Origin: Maniola hyperantus
Lineage: Eukaryota > Arthropoda > Insecta > Lepidoptera > Nymphalidae
Direction of reading: 5' to 3'
Length of the DNA stretch: 64,000 bases
NCBI RefSeq assembly: GCF_902806685.2
Contig: NC_048541.1
Coordinates: forward strand, 13,340,662-13,404,661
Part shown: positions 9,837 through 20,187 of the stretch, piece by piece
How the letters are laid out: every line of letters begins with the position of its first letter
Position numbering within the stretch: position 1 is the first letter of the stretch
Notes under the pieces: model-generated
Told to the model about the DNA's origin: nothing
The model's input: the letters and a program-made list of their open reading frames with translations, nothing else
Database searches by the model: none
Translations under genes and position numbers: made by a program

Positions 9837-10340
9837 TCACCCGAAACGGTATCCACGACGCAAACAAATTCGAAAATGTAAGCCACAATATCGATAGCCA
9901 AATAAACACTGTTTTATTCAGAGCACTTCCCAGTCAACTCGAGAAGTATTGATATTTCGCCGCCAGCTGAATTCACAATGGCGGCACTCTGAGAACACTG
10001 GGATGACAATACCAGAAACCATTCGTATCGTGTTAGCTCATTTTTAAACTTCACGACGCGAAGCTGCGGCGGTCATATATTTCAGTTCTCTTCAATATCC
10101 ATTCGATTGTTTATCTATTCCAAGGAAAAATGGGATCGGTACAAATTGGAAGGTGGTATGCAATTATAATATCCCCCTTTTCACTGATAAATTTTATTTG
10201 ACGATCTCTCTGTCGTAATGCCTAGCAAGCAAGACGTATTCCAAGTTCTATTGGTGATTGATGCCTTTAGTAAGTAATAAGTACTCGACAAGAATTTAAA
10301 CTATAATTTTTATTATTTTTATAGTGTTTTAAATAATTAA
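9837..10340. other. Unassigned stretch
   Basis: Low-copy sequence without a supported frame. It ends in AT-rich DNA next to the Hel-B copy. Confidence 0.4.
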
Positions 10341-10529
10341 TCTAAATATATTATACTGACTGAGTGACTGACTGACTGACTGATCTATCAACGCACAGCT
10401 TAAACTACTGGACGGATTGGGCTGAAATTTGGCATGCAGAGGATTTTTGAAATTCAACCCCTAAGGGGGGTGAAATATGGGTTTGAAATTTGTGTAGTCC
10501 ACGCGAACGAAGTCGCGAGCATAAGCTAG
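10341..10529 (+). mobile_element. Hel-B, near-complete short copy
   Basis: Begins TCTAAATATATT after an A, has (ACTG)n at about 10360-10382, and ends GAACGAAGTCGCGAGC, ATAAG, CTAG before a T. About 40 bp of the centre is missing compared with 49.3 kb. Confidence 0.8.
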
Positions 10530-10544
10530 TTTTAAATACTTATA

Positions 10545-10665
10545 TTAGACGCCCGCGCACCCTCACGTCCCCCGCGCCCGCCCGCACCAGGTTAGTGCGG
10601 GTGCTGTGTGGCTGTGCGGGGAGTTCCCTCCCCGATTGCCATCAAGACCTGTCGCGTACTATAGG
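10545..10665 (+). repeat. Half of a GC-rich TIR element
   Basis: GGTTAGTGCGGGTGCTGTG and then CCCGATTGCCATCAAGACC, TGTCGCGTACTATA match the right half of the MITE at 43.64-43.80 kb. The left arm is missing. Confidence 0.55.
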
Positions 10666-10774
10666 CACCTATAATTTCTAAAATTCAGACAGTTCACTTG
10701 TCAAATGAAAAATCGAATTTCAGAAACTCGACCCCGAAAGGGATGAAATAGATTGATCACTGACAAAAATTCCG

Positions 10775-10925
10775 CCCGCCTAAAAGTGTCGTGGTTCTGT
10801 TGCCAGGATTGAACAGTTAGCAATATCAGGGGCCGCCGAAGTGTGAAATTAGGTCTATCGGTGCAACGTGGTCGGACTGAGCCACGGACCGACAAATGAA
10901 CTTGACAGCATCGCCCACGCCGCTG
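10775..10925 (+). repeat. Dispersed repeat shared with 12.3 kb
   Basis: CAGTTAGCAATATCAGGGG, GTGTGAAATTA and TGAACTTGA recur in the same order at 12325-12425. No coding potential. Confidence 0.55.
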
Positions 10926-11020
10926 AGTATAATTAATGGGTACATCAACCTAATTGGACGACTTTAAAGATTTTTTCAGATGTTTAAACTATCATGAGTG
11001 ACTTCCATCTCTATATTTTC

Positions 11021-11202
11021 TCTATAATATAAAAATGAATCACTAAATGTGTTGGTCATCGCAAATCTCTAGAATAGCTGAACCGATTTCGCTAATTCTT
11101 TTTTTAATATTCCTTGAAGTACAAGGATGGTTCTTACGGAGAGAAAAATTTAAAAAATTTGAATCGACTGTTAGGCGGAACGAAGTTCGCCAGGGCAGCT
11201 AG
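11021..11202 (+). mobile_element. Hel-C copy
   Basis: Runs from TCTATAATATAAAAATG to the hairpin GGCGGAACGAAGTTCGCC and GCAGCTAG, followed by T. The stem has A-A rather than T-A on its left side compared with the 6.3-kb copy. Confidence 0.8.
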
Positions 11203-11250
11203 TTATGAATATAAATGCTCCCGGCTGTACACACGTGGTTAGTTGCCGTG

Positions 11251-11380
11251 AGTCCGACTAGCTTCGAACCCACCCGGGTTCTTTTTCACAGGGACTCAGC
11301 TCAGCCTCAATACCGCGACGCGTTTGCGAGCTGAGACCCTGTGAAAAAGACTCCGGATGGGTTCGAAATTAGTCGGGCTT
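11251..11380. mobile_element. Hairpin MITE of about 130 bp
   Basis: AGTCCGACTAGCTTCGAACC at the left is mirrored by GGTTCGAAATTAGTCGGGCT at the right. CACAGGGACTCAGCTC is mirrored by GAGCTGAGACCCTGTG. The arms are about 55 bp around a GC-rich loop. Confidence 0.8.
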
Positions 11381-11675
11381 TTTGTATTTGTATTTTCACA
11401 GATTCGATTCGGATAAGTACGTGATCGCTCTAAAGATTCAATGCGAAAAATTGCGATCGCCAATTAGCAAAATATTTGAAAGCTATATCAAAAATATTTG
11501 TACGAGAGGCGATTTATAAAAATCAGAAGTGGGATTTTCAGATTAGAATTTTGCTTTCAAGCTTTATTTATTCAAATATCAACACTGTAGTGTCATCATT
11601 CGTCATCATTATTTCTATAGCCAGCCTACGACTTAGAACATTCAGAATATCAACTCTCAGAATGTAAAGGGTTAA

Positions 11676-11852
11676 GCCATACTTAGTCCACCACGCTGGC
11701 CAAGTGCAGACTTCACACACCTTTGAGAACATTATAGCGAACTCTCAGGCATGATTTTCTTACGGTGTTTTTACATTATTGTTTTCGCCTATATAAATTA
11801 TTTTAATTTCTCAATCAAATAGCAAAGTCTTAACCACAAAGCTATAGCAGCT
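11676..11852 (-). mobile_element. Degenerate SINE-A
   Basis: On the minus strand it keeps CTATAGC, TTAAGACTTTGC, CTGAGAGTTCGC, AAAGGTGTGTGAAGTCTGC and GGCCAGCGTGGTGGAC. The boxes are too mutated to score. Confidence 0.6.
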
Positions 11853-11867
11853 TCATATTGTCCATAT

Positions 11868-12059
11868 TTTATATTATAAATGTGAAAGTGTGTCTATCTG
11901 TCTATCAGCTAGATTTTCACGCCCATCCGTTTTGATGCAATTTGCCACTTGCCACATAGGTACCTAGTTTGCATCCTGAAGAAGGACATGGGCTACTTTT
12001 TATCCCGGAATTTTCAAAAACCTAAATCCACCCGTTCGTCGCGCGTGGAGATCACCTAG
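11868..12059 (+). mobile_element. Hel-A, degenerate
   Basis: Contains TTATAAATGTGAAAGTG, GGGCTACTTTTTATCCCGG and CCTAAATCCACC, and ends CACCTAG. The terminal hairpin is heavily mutated. Confidence 0.7.
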
Positions 12060-12262
12060 TCTAAATATATAAAAGGAAAGGGTGACTGACTGACTGAATG
12101 ACTGACTGACTGACAACGCACAGCTCAAACTACTGGACGAATCAGCCTGAAATTTGTCCTGCAGATAGCTATCATGAGGTAGGCATCCCCTAAAAGGGTG
12201 AAATAGGCGTTTGAAATTTATGTACCTAGCCCACGCGGACGAAGTCGCGAGCATAAAGCTAG
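12060..12262 (+). mobile_element. Hel-B abutting Hel-A
   Basis: Begins TCTAAATATATAAAAGG exactly where the preceding Hel-A copy ends in CTAG. Ends CGGACGAAGTCGCGAGC, then a one-base insertion before CTAG. Contains (ACTG)n at about 12083-12115. Confidence 0.8.
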
Positions 12263-12314
12263 TTATGTATAAGTTAATAATTAGATATGTATAAAGGAGT
12301 CATACCCATTGCCT

Positions 12315-12425
12315 TGGGGTCGATCAGTTAGCAATATCAGGGGTCGGCGGGGTGTGAAATTACGTCTATCGAAGCGACGACGTGTCCGAGCCTGCTCGCG
12401 AGCGGACACATGAACTTGATAGCGT
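12315..12425 (+). repeat. Dispersed repeat shared with 10.8 kb
   Basis: See the copy at 10775. Here CGTGTCCGAGCCTGCTCGC is present in the centre and the right edge ends TGATAGCGTCTGC. Confidence 0.5.
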
Positions 12426-12564
12426 CTGCTTTAGGTACTTTCATCAAATCCATACTATTCTATATTAATCTAAATATATAAAAGGAAAAGGTGACTGACT
12501 GACTGATCTATCAACGCACAGCTCAAACTACTGCACGGATCGGGCTGTTTGCCATGTAGATAGC

Positions 12565-12566
<2 letters not shown>

Positions 12567-12634
<68 letters not shown>
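12567..12634 (+). repeat. 68-base T homopolymer (LINE poly-A tail)
   Basis: An uninterrupted T run corresponding to the poly-A tail of the minus-strand LINE. Its length may be imprecise because homopolymers are hard to sequence. Confidence 0.85.
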
Positions 12635-12638
<4 letters not shown>

Positions 12639-13337
12639 GATATAGCGAGCAAGCGAGCAGGCGGGTCACCTGATGTTAAGTGATTACCGCCGCCCATGAA
12701 CATTTGCAGCACCAGAGGAGCCGCCGATGCGTTGCCGGCCTTTTAGGAATTTGTTGGTCCGCCCCTTGAATAACCCCATGTTATAATCTAGTGGGAACAC
12801 CGCCGATGGGAGTTGGTTCCACAGTTTGCACGTGCGTGGAAAGAAGGATCTGGCGCAGCGGACGGTCGAAGTGCACCAGACACCCAGATGGTGAGGGTGA
12901 AATTCCTTACGGTGGCGTGCGGTGCGGTTGTAGAAAAAAGAGGGAGGAATGAGGTCAGAAAGCTCAGACCACTCCCCATTATACAGGCGATAGAACACGC
13001 ATAGAGAGCTAACGTCTCTGCGGTGCTCCAGGCTTTCCAACGAGGCGGTTAGTTTGGGATCGTCCACAAGTCGAACAGCCCGCCTTTGGATCCGATCAAA
13101 TGGAAGGAGTTGGTACTGGGGTGCTCCAGCCCAAAGGTGGGAGCAGTACTCCATGTGAGGGCGGACTTGCGCCTTATAGAGTAGGAGCCTATGCTCGGGC
13201 GCGAAGTACCGCTTTGCTCTGTTGAGCACCCCAAGCTTTTTGGAGGCTAATTTGGCCTTGCTTTCCAAATGATCGCGGAATTGAACCTCGCTCGAAATGT
13301 GGACGCCAAGGATCCCAATGCTGTTGGAAGGTGTGAA
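12571..13337 (-). pseudogene. 5'-truncated Jockey-like LINE with open ORF2 C-terminus
   Basis: On the minus strand, coding sequence is open from the truncation point near 13337 to a stop at 12684. It begins SIGILGVHISSEVQFRDHL (13320-13260), then KAKLASKKLGVLNRA, then YKAQVRPHMEYCSHLWAG, then FDRIQRRAVRLV, a CKLWNQLP motif and a basic end, NVHGRR. These are the thumb and C-terminal extension blocks of Jockey-type ORF2. The endonuclease and polymerase catalytic core are missing. The 3' UTR is short and leads into the 68-T tract. The frame is intact over more than 200 codons, so this is a young dead-on-arrival copy. Family relatives are at 3.8 and 33.8 kb. Confidence 0.85.
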
Positions 13338-13614
13338 CTATTATGACGTAGACATCCGCTAAGAAAGGATTTTTGAAAATTCAACCCCTAAAGGGGTAAA
13401 TAAGGGTACAAAATTTGTGTAGTCCACGAGGACTAAGTCACGGGCATAAGCTAGTAGGAAATATGTTATTTAAAAAAAAATTAGTTCTCTACGAAAATTG
13501 TAATAAGCTACCCGTGCAAAGCCAGGGCGGATGTGCTAAATAAACTTATTGTTCTTACTTTTAAATTAAATCTTAGCTTCATTTTACATGTATAAATGTG
13601 CAACAGTATTCCGT

Positions 13615-13927
13615 ATCATCATCATGATCAACCCATCGCCGGCTCACTACAGAGCACAGGTCTCCTCTCAGAGTGAGAAGGGTTTTGGCCATAGTCTACC
13701 ACGCTGGCCATGTGCGGATTGATAGACTTCACACACCTTTGAAAACATTATGGAGAACTCTCAGGCATGCAGGTTTCCTCACGATGTTTTCCTTCACCGT
13801 TAAAGCAAGTGATATTTAATTAATTAAAACGCACATAACTCCGAAAAGTCAAAGGCGCGTGCCCGGGATCGAACCCCCGACCTCCGATTAGAAGGCGGAC
13901 GTCCAACCCACTAGGCTATCACAGCTT
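13615..13927 (-). mobile_element. SINE-A, well preserved
   Basis: The minus strand carries AGCTGTGATAGCCTAGTGG, then the B box GTTCGATCC, the full body and GATGATGATAC tail. Compared with the 49.7-kb copy there are only scattered changes. Confidence 0.9.
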
Positions 13928-14098
13928 CCTTTGTTATTCCTTCCATTATATTCCGTATAGTGGATGCATTTTGGCAGCTCAGACATGTTCGTGTAGGCTT
14001 CCTTAATGCTTGTCGGGAGACTTTACGAGCGCATTAGATCTATCCTGTCTTGCCTACTCGGATAAACCTCTGAAGATGAAGAGTTGAAGACCGTGCAA
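13928..14098. other. Unassigned stretch
   Basis: Nothing recognised. Confidence 0.35.
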
Positions 14099-14099
14099 T

Positions 14100-14570
14100 A
14101 AATATATAAAATTCAAAGTCCTGACTGACTGACTGACTGACATAATTTATATATCAACGCACAGCCTAAACCGCTGTAATTTTGAGGGTGTGTTCTTTGT
14201 AAAGAGTAGGTATCCACTAAGAAAGGATTTTTCGAAATTCCACCCCTAAGTGGGTAAAATGGGGGATGGAAGTTTGTATGAAAGTCTGTCATTTTTGAAG
14301 TCACATCGATGAAAATTGGTATTTCAGCTTTTGGTTAAAAATAAAAAGTACGTATTTCACAATTTTTGGAAATTCTACTACCAAGGGGGTTAAATAGGGG
14401 ATGAAAGTTTGTATGAAAGTCCGTCAATTTTTCAAGTTATTTACATGAAAATTGGTATTTGGGTGTTCGGTAATAAATGAAGAAATTTGTATTTCAGGAT
14501 TTTTGGAAATTCAACCCCTACCTCGATTTTCTAAATTACACCCGAGCGAAGCCGGGCCGGTTCAGCTAGT
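14100..14570 (+). mobile_element. Hel-E, long Helitron-like element
   Basis: The start shares (ACTG)n and the ATCAACGCACAGCC block with Hel-B. It then has two related internal segments, each with GATGAAAATTGGTATTT or its close variant and a GGGGATGRAAGTTTGTATGA block. The end is CCGAGCGAAGCCGGGCCGG, then TTCAGCTAG and T. The duplicated interior makes it about 470 bp. A reversed relative is at 26.99-27.29 kb. Confidence 0.7.
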
Positions 14571-14664
14571 TATACATATAAAAAGACTGGGTCAAGAGAC
14601 ACTGGTAGAGATCTTTTAAACTGTACACTTCTTTTAATTTTTCGTTCGTAATCATTATAAAATA

Positions 14665-14860
14665 CTAGCTGATGCGGGACTTCGTACGCGTGGAATTAGT
14701 TTTCAAAAATTGATTTTCCGGGATAAAAAGTAGCCTATGTCACTCCAGGTCTTAAACTATATGCAAAAAACACGTCGATCCGTTACTCCGTTACAACGTG
14801 ATTGAAGGACAAACCAACAAATCAAGAAACAAACACACTTTCGCATTTATAATAATATGT
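14665..14860 (-). mobile_element. Hel-A copy
   Basis: On the minus strand it ends with a mutated hairpin ACGCGTACGAAGTCCCGC and GCATCAGCTAG. The (CAAA)-type block near the 5' end and CACTTTCGCATTTATAAT (complement of the 5' terminus) are present. Confidence 0.8.
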
Positions 14861-14864
14861 GAAG

Positions 14865-15030
14865 TGATCGTACGTTTTATGTACCTATTGTGATTGTGTG
14901 TTTATCTGTTACCTTTTCACGCCCCTCCACTTTACTGATTTTGATGAAAAATATATACTTAGATAACTTGCATACCGGAGACGCACGATTTCTCTTCCCG
15001 GAAAATCAAAGAGGAGTTCACGGATGAAAC
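14865..15030 (+). mobile_element. Hel-A relic
   Basis: Retains TTTTCACGCCCCTCCA, TTTTGATGAAAAA, CTTGCAT and TCTTCCCGGAAAATCAAAGA. Both termini are gone. Confidence 0.5.
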
Positions 15031-15062
15031 GACATTTTTAATTTCAGCATAGGTACATATTA

Positions 15063-15291
15063 TCCATATTACAAATGCGAAAGTGGGTTTGGTTGTTGGT
15101 TTATTGGTTTGTTGGTTTGTCCTTCAATCAAGTCGCGACGGAGCAACGGATCGACGTGATTTTTTACATGGGTATAGTTAAAGACCTGGAGAGTGACATA
15201 GGCTTCTTTTTATTCGGGGAAATCAAAGAGTTCCCATGTTATTTAAAAAAAAATCTAAATCCACGCGTACGAAGTCGCGTGCATCAGCTAG
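15063..15291 (+). mobile_element. Hel-A, complete termini
   Basis: Starts TCCATATTACAAATGCGAAA after A and ends CGCGTACGAAGTCGCGTGC, ATCAG, CTAG before T. The body includes GAGCAACGGATCGACGTGAT and GACCTGGAGAGTGACATAGG. The stem flanking the CGAAG loop has diverged from the consensus but still pairs in its outer part. Confidence 0.85.
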
Positions 15292-15299
15292 TAATACAT

Positions 15300-15512
15300 A
15301 AATGGTACGTAAATTGTATTCCGGGATCAGAATAATCATCTTGCTCCACAGCATCAAACTGTACAGCATTCGCTCAGGGGCGCAAATGTCTTACACCAAG
15401 CGACGCGTATAGTACAAGCTATTAAGCTGGAACCACGTAATTCCAGTGTGCTTAATATGAGATTTCAAATTTCACCAACGGTGATAGAATTCGAACGTCG
15501 ATGTACTTCAAC
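15300..15512. other. Unassigned stretch
   Basis: No repeat or frame recognised. Confidence 0.35.
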
Positions 15513-15660
15513 ATTGATTTATATATTACTTCGTATGGACAGGGCTATTGAACAAACAAAATGGCACCGAGTGAATTCTTCTTCGCATCTTCTAGGCAAG
15601 CGCGCTTCATCTTAGGCTGCATCAGCACTTTCCTGCAGGTCTGATTGTAGCCAAGCTATA
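15513..15660. repeat. Two repeat relics side by side
   Basis: 15513-15575 matches the CTTCGTATGGACAGGGC repeat at 2.9 kb. 15590-15660 (minus strand) matches the TGATGATGCA-containing repeat at 29.2, 34.6 and 54.3 kb. Confidence 0.5.
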
Positions 15661-15665
15661 TAAAT

Positions 15666-16092
15666 AAATAAAAACTGGACAAGTCTGACTCGCGTCAGGC
15701 TCGCGCAACGAGGGTTCCGTATTACAGTCGTATTTTTTAGACATTTTGCACAAAAATTCAAAAACTATGACGCATAAAAATAAATAAAAATCTGTTTTAG
15801 AATGCACAGATGAAGACCTTACATATGATACCCCACTTGATAAAGTTATCTTACTTCCAAAATTGAAAATACTAATTATTAGTTCATGACCACAATTTAA
15901 ATTTTTCGGATTTTTCCCCGAATGTCTGCTACAAGATCTACCTACCTGCCAAATTTAATGATTCTAGGTTATCGGGAAGTACCCTGCAGGTTTCTTGACA
16001 GACCGACAGATGACGGACAGACAGACAGACAGACAGCAAAGTGATTTTATAAGGGTTCCGTTTTCCCTTTTGAGGTACAGAACCCTAAAAAA
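15666..16092 (-). mobile_element. Rep-F, near full length
   Basis: Same structure as the 7.9-kb copy with GGCTCGCGCAACGAGGGTTCC at the left reduced by small changes, a (CAGA)n tract at about 16003-16038, and GAGGTACAGAACCCTAAAAA at the right. Confidence 0.75.
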
Positions 16093-16382
16093 TGTAAAAA
16101 GGATTTTTACATTAGGTCCATTTTCTTTAGAAGGCTTCTTTCAGAGGCTTTCGACACTCGAGTTCTATCAACGTTGGTGAGATGAATCTCATACTAAGCA
16201 CACAGATGCACCTGCGCGTATTTTCACGGCTCCGTTGTCTGAGATAAAGGTAAGTGATTCTGCAGGAGAGTGCCTAACTCATGATAAATGGCAGCACTTA
16301 GTGCCTTAGTACCTACGCCTACCCGACGCATTGTGTTTCAGTAAGAACAGAAATAGGCGTTCTTTTATTTAGACAACTCATT

Positions 16383-16592
16383 TTTAGGGTTCCATACCCG
16401 AAGAGTGTCAACGGGACCCTATAACTAAGCCTCCACTATCCGTCTGTCTGTTTGTCCGTCTATCCGTTCGACTGTCTACTATGCCTCCACGGTCTATCTG
16501 TTTGTCCATCTGTCTGTTCATACGTCTATCCGTTGTTACGATAGTATGGAATTCTTTTTTTACGAGTCTGACTCGCACTTGACTGGTTTTTT
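16383..16592 (+). mobile_element. Rep-G, GGACCC variant of the GGGTTCC family
   Basis: Begins TTTTTAGGGTTCCATACCC, has AACGGGACCCTATAACTAAG and several CTGTCTGT blocks, and ends ACGAGTCTGACTCGCACTTG. It shares both ends with Rep-F but has a different interior. Confidence 0.65.
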
Positions 16593-16599
16593 TAATCTT

Positions 16600-16745
16600 T
16601 ATTTTTGACGGGGCTTTATCGCATTGCGATAATTTCGACTGGTTTTACTAGAGTTCCATACCCAAGGACAAAACTGTGTCTTATTAATGTCACTCTGCTG
16701 TCTGTTTGTCCTTCGGTATGTTGCGGATATCTAGCTTGTTGACGT
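16600..16745 (+). repeat. Rep-G relic
   Basis: AGAGTTCCATACCCAAGG and CTGCTGTCTGTTTGTCC are still recognisable. Ends are lost. Confidence 0.45.
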
Positions 16746-16777
16746 AATGAATAACAGTAAAGTAATTTAAAAAAAAA

Positions 16778-17048
16778 GGTGGTATCCTAGTGTGACGTGG
16801 GTGTGTGTGTTTAGTGGTTTATCTCCATTTCGAGAGGTTGTGGATTCAATCCCGGGCATGCAGAAAACATCGTGAGGAAACCTACACGCCTGAGAGTTCT
16901 CCATAATGTTTGTAATGTTGCTAATCCGCACTTGCCCAGCATGGAGGATTATGACCTAAATAAACCTTTCTTATTCTGCCAGGAGACTTGTACCCACTAC
17001 GTGATGCTGTGATGCATTGACCATCATGATGATGATGATGATGATTTT
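16778..17048 (+). mobile_element. Degenerate SINE-A with preserved (GAT)n tail
   Basis: Contains a weak head, ATTCAATCCCGGGCATGCA (B-box side), AAAACATCGTGAGGAAACCT, GAGAGTTCTCCATAATG and a final (GAT)n at about 17026-17046. A 40-bp piece of the head is replaced by GTGT-rich sequence. Confidence 0.75.
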
Positions 17049-17093
17049 ATTTTCTGTACTCTTGTTGCTACGAAGGTAGTCGTATGTATGTAA

Positions 17094-17277
17094 TCTAAAA
17101 TATAAAAATGAATCACTAAATGTGTTGCTCATCGCAAATCTCAAGAACAGCTGAACCGATTTCGCTAATTCTTTTTTTATAATATTCCTTGAAGTATGAG
17201 GATGGTTCTTACGGAGAGAAAAATTTAAAAAATTTCAATCGACTGATAGGCGGAACGAAGTTCGCCAGGGCAGCTAG
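17094..17277 (+). mobile_element. Hel-C copy
   Basis: Starts TCTAAAATATAAAAATGAAT and ends GGCGGAACGAAGTTCGCC, AGGGCAG, CTAG before T. Nearly identical to the 11.0-kb copy. Confidence 0.85.
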
Positions 17278-17409
17278 TTATTTATGAAAATATGATCTAG
17301 GTAGGTACAAGGCCTGTGCGTGATTGTGAAAATTGAAACCTCTTTATTGCAATGTCGGTTAATAGAGGCAATTAGGGGCGAATAATAGCTCCCCACTACA
17401 AGTCCGGCA

Positions 17410-17500
17410 CGGGCCGGACTACGACTGCAATTTAAATTGTTAGATTTATACCCCTGAGATCGCCGCCTTGCCAAGGTGATCGCATACTGTAGTGATCGCT
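17410..17500 (+). repeat. Repeat shared with 7.7 kb, reversed
   Basis: CGACTGCAATTTAAATTGTT followed by the GAGATCGCCGCCTTG block matches 7686-7740 in reverse. An adjacent palindrome, GTGATCGCTTCATAGCGATCAC, spans 17492-17513. Confidence 0.5.
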
Positions 17501-17699
17501 TCATAGCGATCACCACGAAGTGAACTAAGTAGTTATCGGTGGTTCACACTTCACTGGCTCACTAGTCACTACTACACGCAGCTTGAGCGCGGGCGCACGT
17601 CCAGATGACCCAAAAAAAGGCACTAGCGACGAAATTTTTAGTACCAAAATGGCCGGCAAGTAACTAGTAGGTACTTACAAAAAAATGTAACAATAAGAA

Positions 17700-17850
17700 A
17701 AAAACGCCGGTCAAGTGTGAGTCGGACTCGCAGACGAAGATTTTTCTTCCATCGCACAAACAGCGGAGGCTTATTAAGAGTATCAACAAGGCTAGTCTCG
17801 TTGGTACCCTTTGGGTAAAAAGCCCTGAAAAGGGAGAAAAGCTTGATAGA
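17700..17850 (-). mobile_element. Rep-G fragment
   Basis: Begins CGCCGGTCAAGTGTGAGTCG and ends GGTACCCTTTGGGTAAAAAG. The middle is short and mutated. Confidence 0.55.
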
Positions 17851-18690
17851 GAAGTGCCATAGATCCGTGATAGTTGAAGAGATTGTTTTTTTTTACTTAC
17901 CAACATAGAGAATGTTTAACAAATCCAATTTAGACACAGCAAAAAACCACGAAGGTTTAAAAAGTGTGTCATTCCGTCTACTTATTGATACATAATAATA
18001 GTGCTTCTATAAACAATTTACATTGTTGGGGATCGTTACAATTTGTTAATATAATAGGATTATAGCTTATATTTTAAATTAAACCTGGTTAGTTCGGTTC
18101 TAATTTTATTATCTAAAGTATTTATTAGGCGAGGGATCATGTATGCACTGGTGCGCTCACCGTTTTTGTTTTTTTAAAGTACGGTTATTAGTTTGTTTTA
18201 GAAGTGGGTAAGGTTTGTAGTTTATGACATGGTATGCGGTCAGCTTTACACGGTATTTGCAAAGTTTTAACAGCTCTGCACTTTTTTGCGCCCGGGCGGT
18301 CGGCTGTATTTAAATTTCCTTTCTTGTGGTTCTGCAATTTTTCATAACAACGGCACGACTAAAGTAGGTTACAGTTTGCTAACTATGAAAAAAAAGTTGT
18401 GCTAATTTGCTTGGATCGGCCGCTGAATACCTTCCACGTCGCTCGCTACAATTTTGTTCGGACTTAATTGTTTTTCAACAAGATTAAGGTTAATTTTTGC
18501 TGTTTAGATTTGTAAAAATTGAGCTATTTTGCATATCGACGTGAAAAAGCATTTTTTCTGTAAGTGTTCATTTTTCATATTTAATTCAAAAAAATCATTC
18601 ATCATTTTTTGATTTGATTTGGATTAGGAGCTTAATAGAGATCTAAAATATTACCTACTCATTGAAACTTTTATCGCAGATATTATAATT
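17851..18690. other. 840-bp stretch with no recognised feature
   Basis: AT-rich, no supported open frame, no terminal repeat. It is one of the longer repeat-free stretches and may be unique sequence. Confidence 0.5.
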
Positions 18691-18693
18691 AAA

Positions 18694-18909
18694 CTAGCTG
18701 ATGCCCGCGACTTTGTGCGCCTGGAATTAGGTTTTTAAAAATCCCGTGGGAATTCTTTGATTTTCCGGGATATAAAGTAGCTTATGTCACGCTCCAGGTC
18801 TTTATCTACACCCACGCCAAAAATCACATCAATCCGATGCACCGTTGCGACGTGATTGAAGGACAAACCAACAAACAAACACACTTTCGCATTTATAATA
18901 AGGGTACTG
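18694..18909 (-). mobile_element. Hel-A at the left edge of the tandem duplication
   Basis: Minus-strand end: GCGCACAAAGTCGCGGGC then ATCAGCTAG. From 18737 onward the element is part of the duplicated unit and reappears without its terminus at 20188. Confidence 0.8.
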
Positions 18910-19429
18910 ATAATAATTAAATTTACACATTCTCCACACATTGTTATATAAATTACCTATCCAGGAAAATATTATGGAACAAAGTTATCTAACCGACAAC
19001 ATTTTGTACAACTTTTTGTTTATACTCATATCAAACTCTTTCGGTTTTTCGATGACTCTAGTTTATTAACTTTTACTAAAATATAGGTCGGTTATGTTGG
19101 TTATAGCATAAATCTTGCACAGATTTTTATATCCCGCCCTTCGTTACATATTCAATACCGAAAAAGTCATAAATTTAGTGGTCAAGCTCCTTTCAACTAA
19201 CTTTTCGGCGTGATGCATACGCGTAAATTGAGGTTTGGGGCCAAAGTTACCATAAACGGCCTGTTAAATTTACATGAACGAATTTATGTGATCTATATTT
19301 TTTATGGTTATCAAAGAGTTAGTGAAGACTTGGTTTTGGAATTCCAAGATGTACAGTACGCGGCAGAAAATAATTTACATAGATCTTTAGAAGGATATAG
19401 CGGATTTGTATACGTATATACTCATACGA

Positions 19430-19748
19430 AGCTGTGATAGCCTAGTAGTTAGGACGTCCGCCTTCTACTCGGAGGTCGGGGGTTCGATCCCGGGCACGCA
19501 CCTCTGACTTTTCGGAGTTATGTGCGTTTTAATTAATTAAAATATAACACTTGCTTTAACGGTGAAGGAAAACATCGCGAGGAAACCTGCATGCCTGTGA
19601 GTTCTCCATAATGTTTTCAAAGGTGTGTGAAGTCTACCAATCCGCACATGGCCAGCGTGGTAGACTATGGCCAAGACCCTTCTCACTCTGAGAGGAGACC
19701 CGTGCTCTGTAGTGAGCCGGCGATGGGTTGATCATGATGATCATGATA
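19430..19748 (+). mobile_element. SINE-A in duplication unit 1
   Basis: AGCTGTGATAGCCTAGTAG, B box GTTCGATCC, complete body, and tail TTGATCATGATGATCATGAT. The A box ends AGTAG instead of AGTGG. Confidence 0.9.
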
Positions 19749-20006
19749 CTCATACGATCACCCGTGTGTCTCTGTTTCTGTCTGTCTGCCACAGTCAATT
19801 TTATTCGAATCTACTGGACCGATTAAGTTGAAATTTAGTAGATACAGGTAAGAATTGTTGTGACCTTAATACAGATGTGTAAATTAAATAAATGAATTTT
19901 GAATATCATATGAAAGGTCACTTTTAGCAAATAAAAGGGCATGTTGTGAATGTCTCAAATATATTTTTTGTATGACTTAAAAATAAATAATCTCTATATA
20001 TAAAAA

Positions 20007-20187
20007 CTAGCTGATCCCCGCGGCTTCGCCCGCGTAGATTTAGGTTTTTAAAGATCCCGTATAGCCTATGTCACTCAGGAATAATGTAGCTTTCTACTGG
20101 TGAAAGAATTTTTAAAATCGGTTCAGTAGTTCTAAAGATTACCCCCTACAAACAAACTTAACGACATTACCTCTTTATATAATATAA
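20007..20187 (-). mobile_element. Hel-D, Helitron-like element in unit 1
   Basis: On the minus strand it ends with the hairpin GCGGGCGAAGCCGCGGGG, ATCAG, CTAG. Its body has CCTATGTCACTCAGGAATAA and GTAGCTTTCTACTGG in plus-strand reading. The 5' side is cut by the duplication junction at 20187. Confidence 0.75.

Larger units (their letters stand above)
12469..13454 (+). mobile_element. Hel-B split by a LINE insertion
   Basis: The left part, 12469-12566, starts TCTAAATATATAAAAGG and runs to GTAGATAGCTAT. The right part, 13338-13454, resumes at TATGACGTAGACATCCGC and ends CATAAGCTAG. Joined, they match uninterrupted Hel-B copies at 49.3 and 24.9 kb, so the LINE between them is the younger insertion. 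Short matching sequence CTAT flanks the LINE. Confidence 0.85.
18737..20187 (+). repeat. Tandem duplication, unit 1 (about 1.45 kb)
   Basis: Unit 1 begins inside a Hel-A copy at AAAATCCCGTGGGAATTC. It contains low-copy sequence with GTACAGTACGCGGCAGAAAA, one SINE-A and a Hel-D copy, and ends CCTCTTTATATAATAT. The same order follows immediately in unit 2. Offsets are 1449 at the left and 1445 at the right. Visible differences are few (for example CACGCTCC against CACACTCC, AACGGTGAAGG against AAGGGTGAAGG), so the event is recent or an assembly effect. Confidence 0.9.

Noticed and set aside
12470..12712. Open frame with a long poly-lysine run
   Set aside because: Produced by the 68-base T tract on the minus strand; it spans a LINE/Helitron junction.
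19430..19505. True tRNA gene at the SINE-A head
   Set aside because: A and B boxes match, but there is no closing acceptor stem and the body and (GAT)n tail recur in many copies.
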